Part shown: piece after piece, positions 8,857-17,931 of the stretch
How positions within the stretch are numbered: the stretch's first letter is position 1
How the letters are laid out: each line of letters opens with the position of its first letter
Origin: Endozoicomonas gorgoniicola
GTDB taxonomy: Bacteria; Pseudomonadota; Gammaproteobacteria; Pseudomonadales; Endozoicomonadaceae
Direction: 5' to 3'
Length of the DNA: 64,000 nt
Assembly: GCF_025562715.2 (NCBI RefSeq)
Contig: NZ_JAPFCC010000001.1
Coordinates: 496,001 to 560,000, forward strand
Made by a program: the position numbers and the translations under genes
The notes under the pieces: generated by a model
Database searches by the model: none
Told to the model about the DNA's origin: nothing
The model's input: only the letters and a program-made list of their open reading frames with translations

Positions 8857-10452
8857 TTGATCACAACCGCCAATATCACCATGCAGTTCAGCGATAAGCC
8901 ACTGTTTGAGGACATTTCCGTTAAATTCGGTGACGGTAACCGCTACGGACTGATTGGTGCCAACGGCTGCGGCAAGTCTACCTTTATGAAGATTCTCGGG
9001 GGGGAGCTGGAAGCCACTTCCGGCAACGTCAACCTCGACCCGAATGAGCGTATGGCAAAGCTGAATCAGGATCAGTTCGCCTACGAAGAGTGCAGCGTGA
9101 TTGACACCGTAATCATGGGACACACCGAACTCTGGAAAGTCAAAGAAGAGCGTGACCGTATCTATGCCAAAAGTGACATGACGGAAGAAGAAGGTATGCG
9201 GGTTGCAGACCTGGAAGTTATGTTTGGCGAAATGGACGGTTATTCTGCGGAAGCCCGTGCCGGTGAACTGTTGCTGGGGTTGGATATTCCACTGGAACAG
9301 CATTACGGGCCGATGAGTGCCGTGGCTCCCGGCTGGAAATTGCGGGTATTGCTGGCACAGGTGCTGTTTGCCGAGCCTGATATCATGCTGCTGGACGAAC
9401 CGACCAACAACCTGGACATTAATGCGATTCGCTGGCTGGAAGGCGTGCTGAAACAGCGCGACTGCACCATGATCATTATTTCCCACGACCGTCACTTCCT
9501 GAACAGTGTCTGCACCCACATGGCAGACCTGGACTACGGTGAACTGCGCCTGTTCCCGGGCAATTATGATGAATACATGACCGCCGCGACCCAGGCCAAA
9601 GAGCGTATTCAGGCGGATAATGCCAAGAAAAAAGCACAGATTGCCGAGCTGCAAAACTTTGTCAGCCGCTTCTCCGCCAACGCTTCCAAAGCCAAACAGG
9701 CGACATCCCGTGCCAAGCTGATTGACAAGATCAAGCTGGAAGAGATGAAACCGTCCAGCCGGCAGACTCCGTTTATTCGCTTTGATCAGGAAAAGAAGCT
9801 GTTCCGTAATGCGCTGGTGGTTGAGAAGCTGTCCCAGGGCTATGAAGACCTGTTGTTTAAAGACGTAAACCTGATGGTTGAAGTGGGTGAACGTGTTGCC
9901 ATCATTGGTCAGAACGGTATTGGTAAAACCACGCTGCTGCACACGCTGGCGGGTGAAATGGCACCAAAATCCGGTACGGCTAAGTGGTCCGAAAACGCCA
10001 ACATTGGTTATTATGCCCAGAATCACAGTGCTGATTTTGAAGAAGATATGACCCTGTTTGACTGGATGAGCCAGTGGCAGAACGAAGGTGAAGACGAACA
10101 GACCATTCGTGGCACCCTGGGACGAATGCTGTTCTCCCAGACGGACATCAAAAAATCGGTGAAGGTGATTTCCGGTGGCGAGCAGGGTCGTATGCTGTTT
10201 GGTAAGCTGATTCAGCAGCGCCCGAACATTCTGTTGATGGACGAACCCACCAACCACATGGATATGGAGTCCATTGAAGCCCTTAACCTGGCACTGGAAA
10301 ATTATCCGGGTACGCTGATGTTTGTCAGCCATGATCGTCAGTTTGTTTCATCGCTGGCGACCCGTATCATCGAGATTACCGATAAAGGTGTGATCGATTT
10401 CCACGGTTCTTACGACGATTACCTGCGTAGTCAGGGCGTGGTTGAAGAATAA
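8857..10452 (+). CDS. ybiT: ABC-F family ATPase YbiT
   Basis: A soluble twin-ATPase protein of the ABC-F type, a class that acts on ribosomes. Two nucleotide-binding domains are seen: GANGCGKST with LDEPTNNLD in the first, and GQNGIGKT, SGGEQGR and MDEPTNHMD in the second. A charged linker of about 70 residues joins them. The first domain has a degenerate signature (MSAVAPGWKLR), as in E. coli YbiT, and similarity to YbiT is high throughout. I start at TTG 8857 (agga 7 bp upstream), which gives 531 residues, the family length. The frame stays open to 8755, but the extra residues do not fit the family. Confidence 0.92.
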   Translation: MITTANITMQFSDKPLFEDISVKFGDGNRYGLIGANGCGKSTFMKILGGELEATSGNVNLDPNERMAKLNQDQFAYEECSVIDTVIMGHTELWKVKEERDRIYAKSDMTEEEGMRVADLEVMFGEMDGYSAEARAGELLLGLDIPLEQHYGPMSAVAPGWKLRVLLAQVLFAEPDIMLLDEPTNNLDINAIRWLEGVLKQRDCTMIIISHDRHFLNSVCTHMADLDYGELRLFPGNYDEYMTAATQAKERIQADNAKKKAQIAELQNFVSRFSANASKAKQATSRAKLIDKIKLEEMKPSSRQTPFIRFDQEKKLFRNALVVEKLSQGYEDLLFKDVNLMVEVGERVAIIGQNGIGKTTLLHTLAGEMAPKSGTAKWSENANIGYYAQNHSADFEEDMTLFDWMSQWQNEGEDEQTIRGTLGRMLFSQTDIKKSVKVISGGEQGRMLFGKLIQQRPNILLMDEPTNHMDMESIEALNLALENYPGTLMFVSHDRQFVSSLATRIIEITDKGVIDFHGSYDDYLRSQGVVEE

Positions 10453-10468
10453 TAGCCAGCGCAATCAT

Positions 10469-11389
10469 TCAAAGGCCGGGGCGTTCTCCGGGAGTCCTGG
10501 CCTTTGTCGTCATATCAGTCTCCTTAAATTTCTGGTTAATCCGTTCTATCAGTAAGCTGACTTTTGTAGACAGGTGTCGGTTATGGGGATACAGAACCCA
10601 GATGCCTTCTGCAGGAGGCTGGTAGTCCGCCAGCAACTCCACTAGCTCTCCACTTTGAATGGCCGGGGCAACATAATGGTTGGGGAGTTGCACTATACCT
10701 AATGCCTTCAGGGCTGCATCCAGCAATGCGTTGCCGCTGTTGCACCGCAAAGAGCCTGTTACCTTCAGATTGCGGGTCTGGTTATTTTCCTCAAAGCGCC
10801 AGTAATCCGAACTGCCCATTAAACAGTTGTGACTTTCCAGGTCATTCAGGGTTTCAGGGCTGCCAAACTGCTTGATGTACTCCGGCGAGGCACACAGGTG
10901 CTGGCTTCTCACGCCCAGTTGTCGGGCAATCATATTAGAGCTGTCCAGCTGCCCCAGTCGTATCGCCAGATCAAAACCATTTTCAATCAGGTCAACCCGG
11001 AGGTTGGTCAGGTTCAGTTCAACGTTGATATCGGGGAATTCATAGCAATAGGCATTGACGACTGGAGCAATATACCTTTCACCAAAAGTCACTGGTGTGG
11101 TGACCTTGATTGAGCCTTTGGGGTGCGTCTGTAACGAGGTTAGTACAGCTTCCGCTTCATCCAGTCCATCCAGTAGTGGACGACAGTGATTGTAAAAAAG
11201 CTGTCCCGCTTCAGTCACTGTAACCCGTCGTGTACTTCGATAAAACAGTTTGGTTGCGAGCCTTTGCTCCAGTGCACTGACCTGACGACTAACCTGGGCG
11301 ATGGATAGTCCAAGACGCTTAGAGGCGAGCGTAAACGACTCCGTTTCTGTAACAGCAACAAACTCTCTAATCCCTTCCCAGTTGGCCAT
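10469..11389 (-). CDS. LysR-family transcriptional regulator
   Basis: The 306-residue regulator has an N-terminal winged helix-turn-helix (MANWEGIREFVAVTETESF, then LGLSIAQVSRQVSALE) and a LysR substrate-binding domain. ATG 11389 is preceded by ggag, so the longer frame to 11572 is rejected. It is divergent from the glutathione-dependent formaldehyde dehydrogenase gene with a shared 167-bp promoter region. LysR genes in this position often control frmA; that role here is inferred from context. The 3' end overlaps the terminator of ybiT. Confidence 0.85.
   Translation of the reverse strand: MANWEGIREFVAVTETESFTLASKRLGLSIAQVSRQVSALEQRLATKLFYRSTRRVTVTEAGQLFYNHCRPLLDGLDEAEAVLTSLQTHPKGSIKVTTPVTFGERYIAPVVNAYCYEFPDINVELNLTNLRVDLIENGFDLAIRLGQLDSSNMIARQLGVRSQHLCASPEYIKQFGSPETLNDLESHNCLMGSSDYWRFEENNQTRNLKVTGSLRCNSGNALLDAALKALGIVQLPNHYVAPAIQSGELVELLADYQPPAEGIWVLYPHNRHLSTKVSLLIERINQKFKETDMTTKARTPGERPGL
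10471..10505. terminator. Hairpin between ybiT and the convergent LysR gene
   Basis: aaaggcc (10471-10477) pairs with ggccttt (10499-10505) just after the ybiT stop, and the pairing continues into GC-rich sequence. It overlaps the last codons of the convergent LysR gene and can serve both. Confidence 0.6.
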
Positions 11390-11556
11390 AGGTTCTCCGA
11401 ACGAAAAATAAAAATTATAAGCCTGATTATTACAGGGCTGCAAAAGTCTATTTCCGATTTGGCGGATTATCACGAGGTGTGTAAGAAAATATACTGGTTG
11501 CATCTTGAAGCTTTTATATTTGTTGCCCGAATGCGCAACAGACAAAGGAGAATGCA

Positions 11557-12687
11557 ATGTCTGCAAAGACACTGAAGTCCAGAGCCGCTGTCGCCTGGGA
11601 AGCCGGTAAGCCTCTTTCCATGGAAACGGTTGATGTCATGCCGCCGCAGTACGGTGAAGTAAGAGTCCGTATGGTCGCTACCGGCGTTTGCCATACCGAT
11701 GCTTTCACGCTGTCGGGGGATGATCCTGAGGGTATTTTCCCAGCCATTCTTGGTCACGAGGGTGGTGGTATTGTTGAGTCTGTTGGTGAAGGTGTCACCA
11801 GTCTCAAAGTGGGCGACCATGTAATCCCACTTTACACGCCGGAATGTGGTGAGTGTAAGTTCTGCAAATCAGGCAAAACCAACCTGTGTCAGAAAATCCG
11901 TGAAACCCAGGGCAAAGGTTTAATGCCTGACGGTACTACACGTTTTTCCATTGATGGACAGCCCATTTACCATTACATGGGAACTTCTACCTTTTCTGAA
12001 TACACCGTACTGCCGGAAATTTCTCTGGCAAAGATTAACCCTGAAGCGCCGCTTGAAGAGGTTTGCCTCCTTGGCTGCGGTGTGACCACTGGCATGGGCG
12101 CGGTGACCAACACTGCTGATGTAAAGCCTGGTGATACTGTGGCTGTCTTTGGTCTGGGTGGTATTGGCCTTTCAGCCATCATTGGCGCGCAAATGGCAGG
12201 CGCTGGTCGTATTATTGCGATTGATATTAATGAAGCTAAATTTGATCTGGCTCGTAAACTGGGTGCGACCGACTGCGTTAACCCTAAAAAGTACGAGAAA
12301 CCGATTCATGAAGTTATTGTTGATATGACCGATGGCGGTGTGGACTTCTCCTTTGAGTGTATTGGTAATGTCCATATTATGCGCAGCGCCCTTGAGTGTT
12401 GTCATAAAGGTTGGGGTGAGTCCGTTGTTATTGGCGTGGCGGGTGCAGGGCAGGAGATTTCTACCCGGCCATTCCAGCTGGTGACCGGACGTGTCTGGAA
12501 AGGTTCTGCCTTTGGTGGTGTGAAAGGTCGTTCGGAGCTGCCTGAATACGTTGAACGCTATATGAAAGGCGAGTTCAAGCTGGATGACTTTATTACTCAT
12601 ACCATGTCTCTGGACAAGGTTAACGACGCTTTTGACCTGATGCATGAAGGCAAAAGTATTCGTACCGTTATTCATTTCGACCAGTAA
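11557..12687 (+). CDS. frmA: S-(hydroxymethyl)glutathione dehydrogenase (class III alcohol dehydrogenase)
   Basis: Oxidises S-hydroxymethylglutathione, formed from formaldehyde and glutathione, to S-formylglutathione with NAD(P)+. The 376-residue protein has the catalytic zinc ligands in CHTDAFTLSGDDPEG and GHEGGGIVE, the structural zinc lobe CGECKFCKSGKTNLC and the GLGGIGLS nucleotide-binding loop. An aggag site sits before ATG 11557. It forms an operon with the hydrolase at 12745 that completes the detoxification, and a LysR regulator diverges upstream. Confidence 0.95.
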   Translation: MSAKTLKSRAAVAWEAGKPLSMETVDVMPPQYGEVRVRMVATGVCHTDAFTLSGDDPEGIFPAILGHEGGGIVESVGEGVTSLKVGDHVIPLYTPECGECKFCKSGKTNLCQKIRETQGKGLMPDGTTRFSIDGQPIYHYMGTSTFSEYTVLPEISLAKINPEAPLEEVCLLGCGVTTGMGAVTNTADVKPGDTVAVFGLGGIGLSAIIGAQMAGAGRIIAIDINEAKFDLARKLGATDCVNPKKYEKPIHEVIVDMTDGGVDFSFECIGNVHIMRSALECCHKGWGESVVIGVAGAGQEISTRPFQLVTGRVWKGSAFGGVKGRSELPEYVERYMKGEFKLDDFITHTMSLDKVNDAFDLMHEGKSIRTVIHFDQ

Positions 12688-12700
12688 TCTCAATTCTCTG

Positions 12701-12722
12701 AAGCCGTGTTCTGCACGGCTTT
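12701..12722 (+). terminator. Intercistronic hairpin between frmA and frmB
   Basis: aagccgtg pairs with cacggctt over a 5-base loop between the two genes, with only a short T stretch after it. It may be a weak terminator or an mRNA-stability element that lowers downstream expression. Confidence 0.45.
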
Positions 12723-12744
12723 GGAGTCTTCCGGATAAAACATC

Positions 12745-13602
12745 ATGGACACACTACAACTGCTTGCCAGCAACCGGAGCTTCGGTGGCTGGCACCGTCG
12801 TTACCAGCATGAATCGGAGGTCAATGGTTGTACCATGACCTTTGCGGTTTTTATGCCGCCTCAGGCCAGTGAGAACAACCGGGTTCCGGTACTGTACTGG
12901 CTTTCCGGGCTGACCTGCACCGATGAAAACTTTATGCAGAAAGCCGGAGCCCAGCGTATTGCTGCGGAACTGGGCATTGCGATTGTTGCGCCCGATACAA
13001 GCCCAAGAGGTGAAGGTGTGGCCAATGATGAAGGTTATGATCTTGGACAGGGCGCTGGCTTTTATGTCAATGCGACACAGGCACCCTGGGATCGTCATTA
13101 TCGCATGTATGATTATGTGACTTCAGAACTGCCGGCTCTGGTTGAAGCGAATTTTCCGGTTAATACCAGACGCTCAATCTCCGGGCATTCAATGGGTGGG
13201 CATGGTGCGCTGGTGTGCGCGTTGAAAAACTCTGATCGATATCTGAGTGCTTCGGCTTTTTCTCCGATTAGCCATCCTTCACAGACTTCATGGGGGCAAA
13301 AAGCCCTTACGGCTTATCTGGGTGATAATCAGGAAGACTGGGTAGACTACGATGCTTCCCTGTTGTTTCGTAAGGTAAAAGACACTGATGCAAGGATGCC
13401 GGTTCTGGTGAGCCAGGGGCTGGCGGATGAGTTTCTGCAGGAACAGCTTCAGCCTGAAGCGTTACAGGAAGCAGCAAAGGCAGTGGATTACCCTGTGACG
13501 TTGGAACTGCATGAACACTACGACCACAGCTATTACTTTATTGCCAGCTTTATTGAGCAGCATTTGAGGTTTCATAGCCGTGTATTGCATCCGTCGCAAT
13601 AG
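12745..13602 (+). CDS. frmB: S-formylglutathione hydrolase
   Basis: A serine esterase that splits S-formylglutathione into formate and glutathione, the second step of formaldehyde detoxification. The 285-residue alpha/beta-hydrolase shows the nucleophile elbow GHSMGGHGAL, an aspartate region (SQGLADEF) and a late histidine (HEHYDHSYYF), as in the FGH/esterase D family. It lies 57 bp after frmA in the same direction. The ribosome site is weak, which suits expression from the frmA promoter. Confidence 0.93.
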   Translation: MDTLQLLASNRSFGGWHRRYQHESEVNGCTMTFAVFMPPQASENNRVPVLYWLSGLTCTDENFMQKAGAQRIAAELGIAIVAPDTSPRGEGVANDEGYDLGQGAGFYVNATQAPWDRHYRMYDYVTSELPALVEANFPVNTRRSISGHSMGGHGALVCALKNSDRYLSASAFSPISHPSQTSWGQKALTAYLGDNQEDWVDYDASLLFRKVKDTDARMPVLVSQGLADEFLQEQLQPEALQEAAKAVDYPVTLELHEHYDHSYYFIASFIEQHLRFHSRVLHPSQ

Positions 13603-13732
13603 GTGGTGAGTATTGACAGGCGTTCAGTATTCAGAACTGAGCGCTCCCGCCGAATGAAATCAACATGGATGGCTCATTAGGTGAGTTTTGAGTCTTGATC
13701 AGCCTCTGGCAACCACGGACGGTGAATAGACG

Positions 13733-13978
13733 ATGACGGACAAGAAACCAACCTGTGAATACTATGAAGTGTGCCCTTTTTTTCAAAGTACGTTGGCAGA
13801 TATGCCTTCGACCGCAAACCTGCTAAAAACAAACTTTTGCTGTTCCGATTATAAATCCTGTGCCCGGTATGTAGTGACTCAGGAAGTCGGGGCTGAGCAT
13901 GTCACTGATTTCCTGTACCCCAATAATGCTAAATCGGCACAGGAAGTGATTCAGACTGTCAGACAAAAAAAGAGCTGA
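13733..13978 (+). CDS. Small cysteine-containing protein, function unknown
   Basis: An 81-residue soluble protein whose cysteines lie as C..C in the first 14 residues (CEYYEVCPFF) and then CC and C near residues 37-43. The pattern suggests a metal or iron-sulfur site, but I do not recognise the family. It follows frmB by about 130 bp in the same direction. A hairpin after it suggests it is the last gene of the unit. A link to formaldehyde metabolism would be a guess. Confidence 0.6.
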   Translation: MTDKKPTCEYYEVCPFFQSTLADMPSTANLLKTNFCCSDYKSCARYVVTQEVGAEHVTDFLYPNNAKSAQEVIQTVRQKKS

Positions 13979-14018
13979 GCTGGCATACACAAACCTCTGC
14001 TCTACTTCTACCCGGTGA

Positions 14019-14038
14019 GCGTAGCTGTGAGGCTACGC
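14019..14038. terminator. Hairpin between convergent genes
   Basis: gcgtagc (14019-14025) pairs with gctacgc (14032-14038) between the small cysteine protein (plus) and the membrane protein gene (minus), and can serve both. Confidence 0.5.
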
Positions 14039-14053
14039 CCTGTCGCGGTTTTA

Positions 14054-15352
14054 CTATCGATCAAACATTGTAGAAAGATAATCCAGAGGGGCATAAAACT
14101 TCTTACACTGGTTCCGGACCGTTTCAGATAAATGCTCTTCCAGAGGAATGCCATAAACGAAATAGTTTGAAAGGCTATTGGTCAAAGTGATTAAAAGAGC
14201 TGAATATACAGCAGTGGCAGTGTTTTCCGCAAAATTGTATGAAGTTGGATTATCAGGCTGAAGCGGGGCTGCGATTATGAGTCCAGCCAGCAATGAAGTT
14301 ATGAATATAGTGGCGGCCTCACAATTGGACCCGGCTAAGGTTAGAGCTCCGGCGAAGGCACCGGTGGATCCGGCTAAGAATCCGAGTTTGCCAGCGAGGT
14401 TGGCATTGGCGAAGAATTCGGCTGTGGTTAAGGCTGTGGCTGAGGCCGTGGTTATGGCTGTGGTTGAGGCTTCGATTAAGGCTTTTCCGCCGACGGTTCT
14501 CGAGATAATGGCTGATATTAGGGCTATCTCTGTGAGACGGAAAATAAAATTATTGTCCAGATTAAGATTAAGTGTTGGTATAGATATCACCGGCATTAAT
14601 CCTGCCGATAATGTAGATATTGCATAAGCAAAGGTGGCTTTTGCAGGCGTATAGCCTATCCCAATCATTGTCTGATAAGTTATATCCCCGACTATCAGGG
14701 CACTAATGACTAATAATAATGTGTTCTGAACGAGGGCATAAGATGAGGTATAATCAAGACAGTCGGTGCAGTCATTACGCATCGCAACCTCAGGGATGGT
14801 ACCGAGGCTTCTTAACATATTGGTACTCACGGCCCCGGCTACCGATCTGAAAGTTGCTTCGAAAGTGAAATAAAGCAGAATCATTGAGGCTATTCTAAGA
14901 TTACTCTCCTTGCCATAATTACGAAAAACGATCATTCCTGCTCCTGCAAATCGCAATGCTTGCCACGGAACCTGCTCAAGTGGCCAGGGTGACACAGCTC
15001 CAGCCAACGTTGCCTCTGCGGTGGCGATAACAGGTGCCAGCTGTGCACAAAAATTTGTTTTGATACCAGCAAGTTCTTTTTGATCCTCATTGCCCAGTTT
15101 AAATCGATTCGCAAAGGTTGATACGAATTCAGGTGCTTTGCAGATGCCATACCAGAAAAAGGCATTTATTGAGGTGGAAGATATTTGCCTGTGAACACCA
15201 GTCAACATAGCCAGACTGCTTTCAACCCCCGATGAATCATCGTAGTGTTTTAAAAAATTAAACTGATCTTTAGACGGGGTGCCTGAATGGGCAATTGAAC
15301 AGACAAATAACAAGCACGAAAGTAAGGTAAATCGTTTGCAAACTGTTTTCAT
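14054..15352 (-). CDS. Exported or membrane protein of unknown function
   Basis: From the ATG at 15352 the protein has 432 residues. It starts with a signal peptide or first membrane segment (TLLSCLLFVCSIAHSG) and has about six more hydrophobic stretches with Ala/Thr/Gly-rich loops, so it is probably an integral membrane protein. A low-complexity Thr/Ala stretch (about 14400-14480) is encoded by short imperfect DNA repeats. Six or more cysteines outside the signal suggest disulfides. The open frame reaches 15436, but the added residues look unlike a protein start. No family recognised. Confidence 0.65.
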   Translation of the reverse strand: MKTVCKRFTLLSCLLFVCSIAHSGTPSKDQFNFLKHYDDSSGVESSLAMLTGVHRQISSTSINAFFWYGICKAPEFVSTFANRFKLGNEDQKELAGIKTNFCAQLAPVIATAEATLAGAVSPWPLEQVPWQALRFAGAGMIVFRNYGKESNLRIASMILLYFTFEATFRSVAGAVSTNMLRSLGTIPEVAMRNDCTDCLDYTSSYALVQNTLLLVISALIVGDITYQTMIGIGYTPAKATFAYAISTLSAGLMPVISIPTLNLNLDNNFIFRLTEIALISAIISRTVGGKALIEASTTAITTASATALTTAEFFANANLAGKLGFLAGSTGAFAGALTLAGSNCEAATIFITSLLAGLIIAAPLQPDNPTSYNFAENTATAVYSALLITLTNSLSNYFVYGIPLEEHLSETVRNQCKKFYAPLDYLSTMFDR

Positions 15353-15551
15353 GTCACATCCCATGGGGTTGATAACCAGCCAGCCAGTAACACCGTATAG
15401 CACCACACTGGAACGGCTGCATGAAAAAATTGGCAAAAACCAGTTTGTTTTGGCTTAGGGAAGAGGCTGGCAAAAATATACGGCGTGGGAAAGCAGGCTA
15501 CTGAAAACTTGTCTATCTTATGTCATTCGCCCTGAGAAGTAATAAATAATA

Positions 15552-17048
15552 GTGAGGCAGGTTTTGTTGTGGGTCTTAAATAACTTCATTTTACTTAAAA
15601 GAAGGCTGTGTTTCTGTCAGGGCATTCTGTTATTAATGGTTCAGGCACCTTGTTTTGGCTGGAGCCCGTTCAGTGACCCTGAACAGGCCTACCAGCATAT
15701 TATGCCTTCAGGCGAGAGGTTTTACGGTTCTGTGCCAGAAGGCGTTAAGCGGATTAATAAAACTCTTTTATTTTCATTACATCCCAGAGATTTTTCTGAG
15801 CTGCGTTTAAATTATCCCCCGGAAAATATGAAAAGCACTGGATTGTATTATGTGAAAGGTGAGCCTGTCAGGGTTCGGATTCGGCCTGCGGATCATAATC
15901 AGCTAACTCCGAGGTTGTTTCTATCGATTGGCATACACACTGACCGACTGAGTCATGTACCGGAAGCAGAACGCAAAAGACCTGATTATGGCAGGGTTTC
16001 AATCCCGCTGAATATGACTCATCCTCTTTCACGCACCAGTCCTATATCAGGGCTGGTTTATCTTTCGAGCAGTGATACCGGAACCGGGTCGTTTGAAGTA
16101 GCACTAACAGGTGCTGTAAAAGCTCCCTGGTTTAAACTTGGCAGGGACTCGCTGGAGCAATGGCAGAATGAAATTCGTCACTACCCGGCTCCGTGGGCGG
16201 AACTGGAAGGAGAATATACAAGACTGGCTCTGCCTTCGACAATGATTCGGGAGCTGGACGATCCGGTGGCCGTCGTTCTTGCCTATGATCAGGTGGTAAA
16301 AGATGCCAACGCTCTGGTCGGGTTAAGCCCGGATACGCTGATGAGGGAGGATAAAGCACCGGACCTGCCTTTTCAGTTTGTTCTTGATATTCAGACATCA
16401 ATGGGTGACGGGACAAAATCTCACAACGGTTATCCCATCGTTTTATACTGGCTGCACTACGGGAACCCTTTTCGACTCATTGACCCGGATACCATTCGTT
16501 CTGGTAATTTGATACGGCATGAGATTGGTCATAATTATGAGCCTGAGGAAAGGGCTTTTGAACCTCCGGGTGCTGCACAGGCTTTTGCCGAAATCTTCCC
16601 CTATGGATACCGATATCAGTCTGGCTACTGGTTTATTTTTGATTTCCGGGACAGTGATTTCCTCTATTACTACTTCCCGTTTTTTGAGTTTTATTGGGAT
16701 ATTTGTCTTTATATCTTTGGCTATGGCTATAACCGAGACATCTGGGGGGAGGAAATAGATGAAATGTTGTCAGCAAAAAGAGCTTTCATGGCTATCTTGA
16801 TAAACGAGCTATCAACCAAACCTTTGACAAAGCTCTATCAGGATTTTCGCCGTCTTCCCGGGGAACAGATACCCAGTCAGCCACAGGAAAAAACGGACTA
16901 CTTTTTTGAAAGCCTTTGCAGAATCACGGGGCAGGATTTAACCCTGTTGTTCCGGAGCTGGCGTGTTCCAGTCAGCTCCGCCGCTTATCATCGGGTTTTA
17001 CAGGAAAAGTATGAACATCCCCGCTGGTTGTACCATGATGGTTTGTAA
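15552..17048 (+). CDS. Secreted M60-like (enhancin-type) zinc metallopeptidase candidate
   Basis: A 498-residue protein with an N-terminal hydrophobic segment (GILLLMVQAPCFG). It has the layout of M60-like peptidases: an early strand-rich module (YVKGEPVRVRIRP, then FLSIGIHTDR), a long middle part, then the gluzincin signature HEIGHNYEPEE near residue 325, with a further glutamate (AFAEIF) about 20 residues later. Family members degrade mucins and other O-glycoproteins of animal hosts. The C-terminal part is very rich in Tyr and Phe. I keep the GTG start at 15552, though a later start within the hydrophobic region is possible. A role in passing host mucus is inferred from the family. Confidence 0.75.
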   Translation: MRQVLLWVLNNFILLKRRLCFCQGILLLMVQAPCFGWSPFSDPEQAYQHIMPSGERFYGSVPEGVKRINKTLLFSLHPRDFSELRLNYPPENMKSTGLYYVKGEPVRVRIRPADHNQLTPRLFLSIGIHTDRLSHVPEAERKRPDYGRVSIPLNMTHPLSRTSPISGLVYLSSSDTGTGSFEVALTGAVKAPWFKLGRDSLEQWQNEIRHYPAPWAELEGEYTRLALPSTMIRELDDPVAVVLAYDQVVKDANALVGLSPDTLMREDKAPDLPFQFVLDIQTSMGDGTKSHNGYPIVLYWLHYGNPFRLIDPDTIRSGNLIRHEIGHNYEPEERAFEPPGAAQAFAEIFPYGYRYQSGYWFIFDFRDSDFLYYYFPFFEFYWDICLYIFGYGYNRDIWGEEIDEMLSAKRAFMAILINELSTKPLTKLYQDFRRLPGEQIPSQPQEKTDYFFESLCRITGQDLTLLFRSWRVPVSSAAYHRVLQEKYEHPRWLYHDGL

Positions 17049-17075
17049 TCCGGTAAGCGTTGATCCGTAAGCCAA

Positions 17076-17702
17076 TCAAAGCACCTGCACGTACTCCGGT
17101 CCAGCGCCCATGCTCCACAGAATGACCGTTGTGATCATCAGGGACACCAGAACGACCAGCCCAATACACAGTACTGAGCTGGCATACACAAATCCCTGTT
17201 CTTTCGGGATTCTCATAAAGACCGGCAGCCCGCTATACAGAAGCCAGGCAGACCATGAGGCACCAATGGTTCCGGCAACGATCGCCAGCCAGATAGAGGG
17301 AGCTAGTCCGCACAGTCCTGCCAGAAACAGGGGAAATGCTGTATAACAGCTGAAGGCAATGCTCTGTGCCATGGTCGGTTTACTGCCGAAGGTTTCACTC
17401 ATCCACTGCACAAAGGCACCCATAACGGCCACACCTGCCAGAATGGCTAACCAGGCCAGCACTGACATCACCATGGCGCTGCTTTCGGTCAGACGAACAA
17501 CCTGTTCACTACCGGGTAATGACCAGCCAGTCTGGGTGGTTCCATAAAAGGTACAGGCTGCTGGCAAGGCTGCCAGCCAGATAATCTGGGTAAGATAAAG
17601 CCGTAATATACCGGGAGGGTGTTCGCGAATAGAGTCCCACTCTTCATCAGGGTGAGTCATAAGACCCCAGAAGTGGCTCAAAATCATGGTGTTCATCTCC
17701 AT
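17076..17702 (-). CDS. Yip1-domain inner-membrane protein
   Basis: The 208-residue protein has a short cytoplasmic N-terminus (FWGLMTHPDEEWDSI) followed by five hydrophobic segments. It carries the conserved start of bacterial Yip1-domain proteins, in which a Pro-x-x-x-Trp motif precedes the first membrane helix. Function in bacteria is not established. It is convergent with the peptidase gene and separated from bax by its own promoter region. Confidence 0.75.
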   Translation of the reverse strand: MEMNTMILSHFWGLMTHPDEEWDSIREHPPGILRLYLTQIIWLAALPAACTFYGTTQTGWSLPGSEQVVRLTESSAMVMSVLAWLAILAGVAVMGAFVQWMSETFGSKPTMAQSIAFSCYTAFPLFLAGLCGLAPSIWLAIVAGTIGASWSAWLLYSGLPVFMRIPKEQGFVYASSVLCIGLVVLVSLMITTVILWSMGAGPEYVQVL

Positions 17703-17755
17703 GTGGACGAGCTGTACTTCCGTAGCAATTGTGTTTGCGGGCTACGAATCAGCGG

Positions 17756-17815
17756 TTGATGTTTGTTATTATTATTAGCTCCTTTCCTGGTCACCGCCTC
17801 AATAATAAACATCAA
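17756..17815. repeat. Inverted repeat in the gap before bax
   Basis: ttgatgtttgttattatt (17756-17773) is largely complementary to aataataaacatcaa (17801-17815). It lies between the divergent Yip1-domain gene and bax, and could be an operator or an mRNA hairpin. No known binding motif was recognised. Confidence 0.4.
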
Positions 17816-17931
17816 GGTGATGGAAGACCGCCGCTGCCATGAAAGTGCCATTACATTTAGTGTTGGCATGTTTCATTGCGAATGTAAAGAGTTACTGTAA
17901 AGCCTTACTATAGAATAAAGTGTGATCAAGA

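Noticed and set aside
8782..10332. Long minus-strand frame of 516 codons opposite ybiT
   Set aside because: It is the mirror of a highly conserved ABC-F gene; its sequence is His/Phe/Gln-rich with no family features, as expected from antisense of a codon-biased gene.
12172..12693. 173-codon minus-strand frame opposite frmA
   Set aside because: It is the antisense of a well-conserved enzyme gene without its own start signals.
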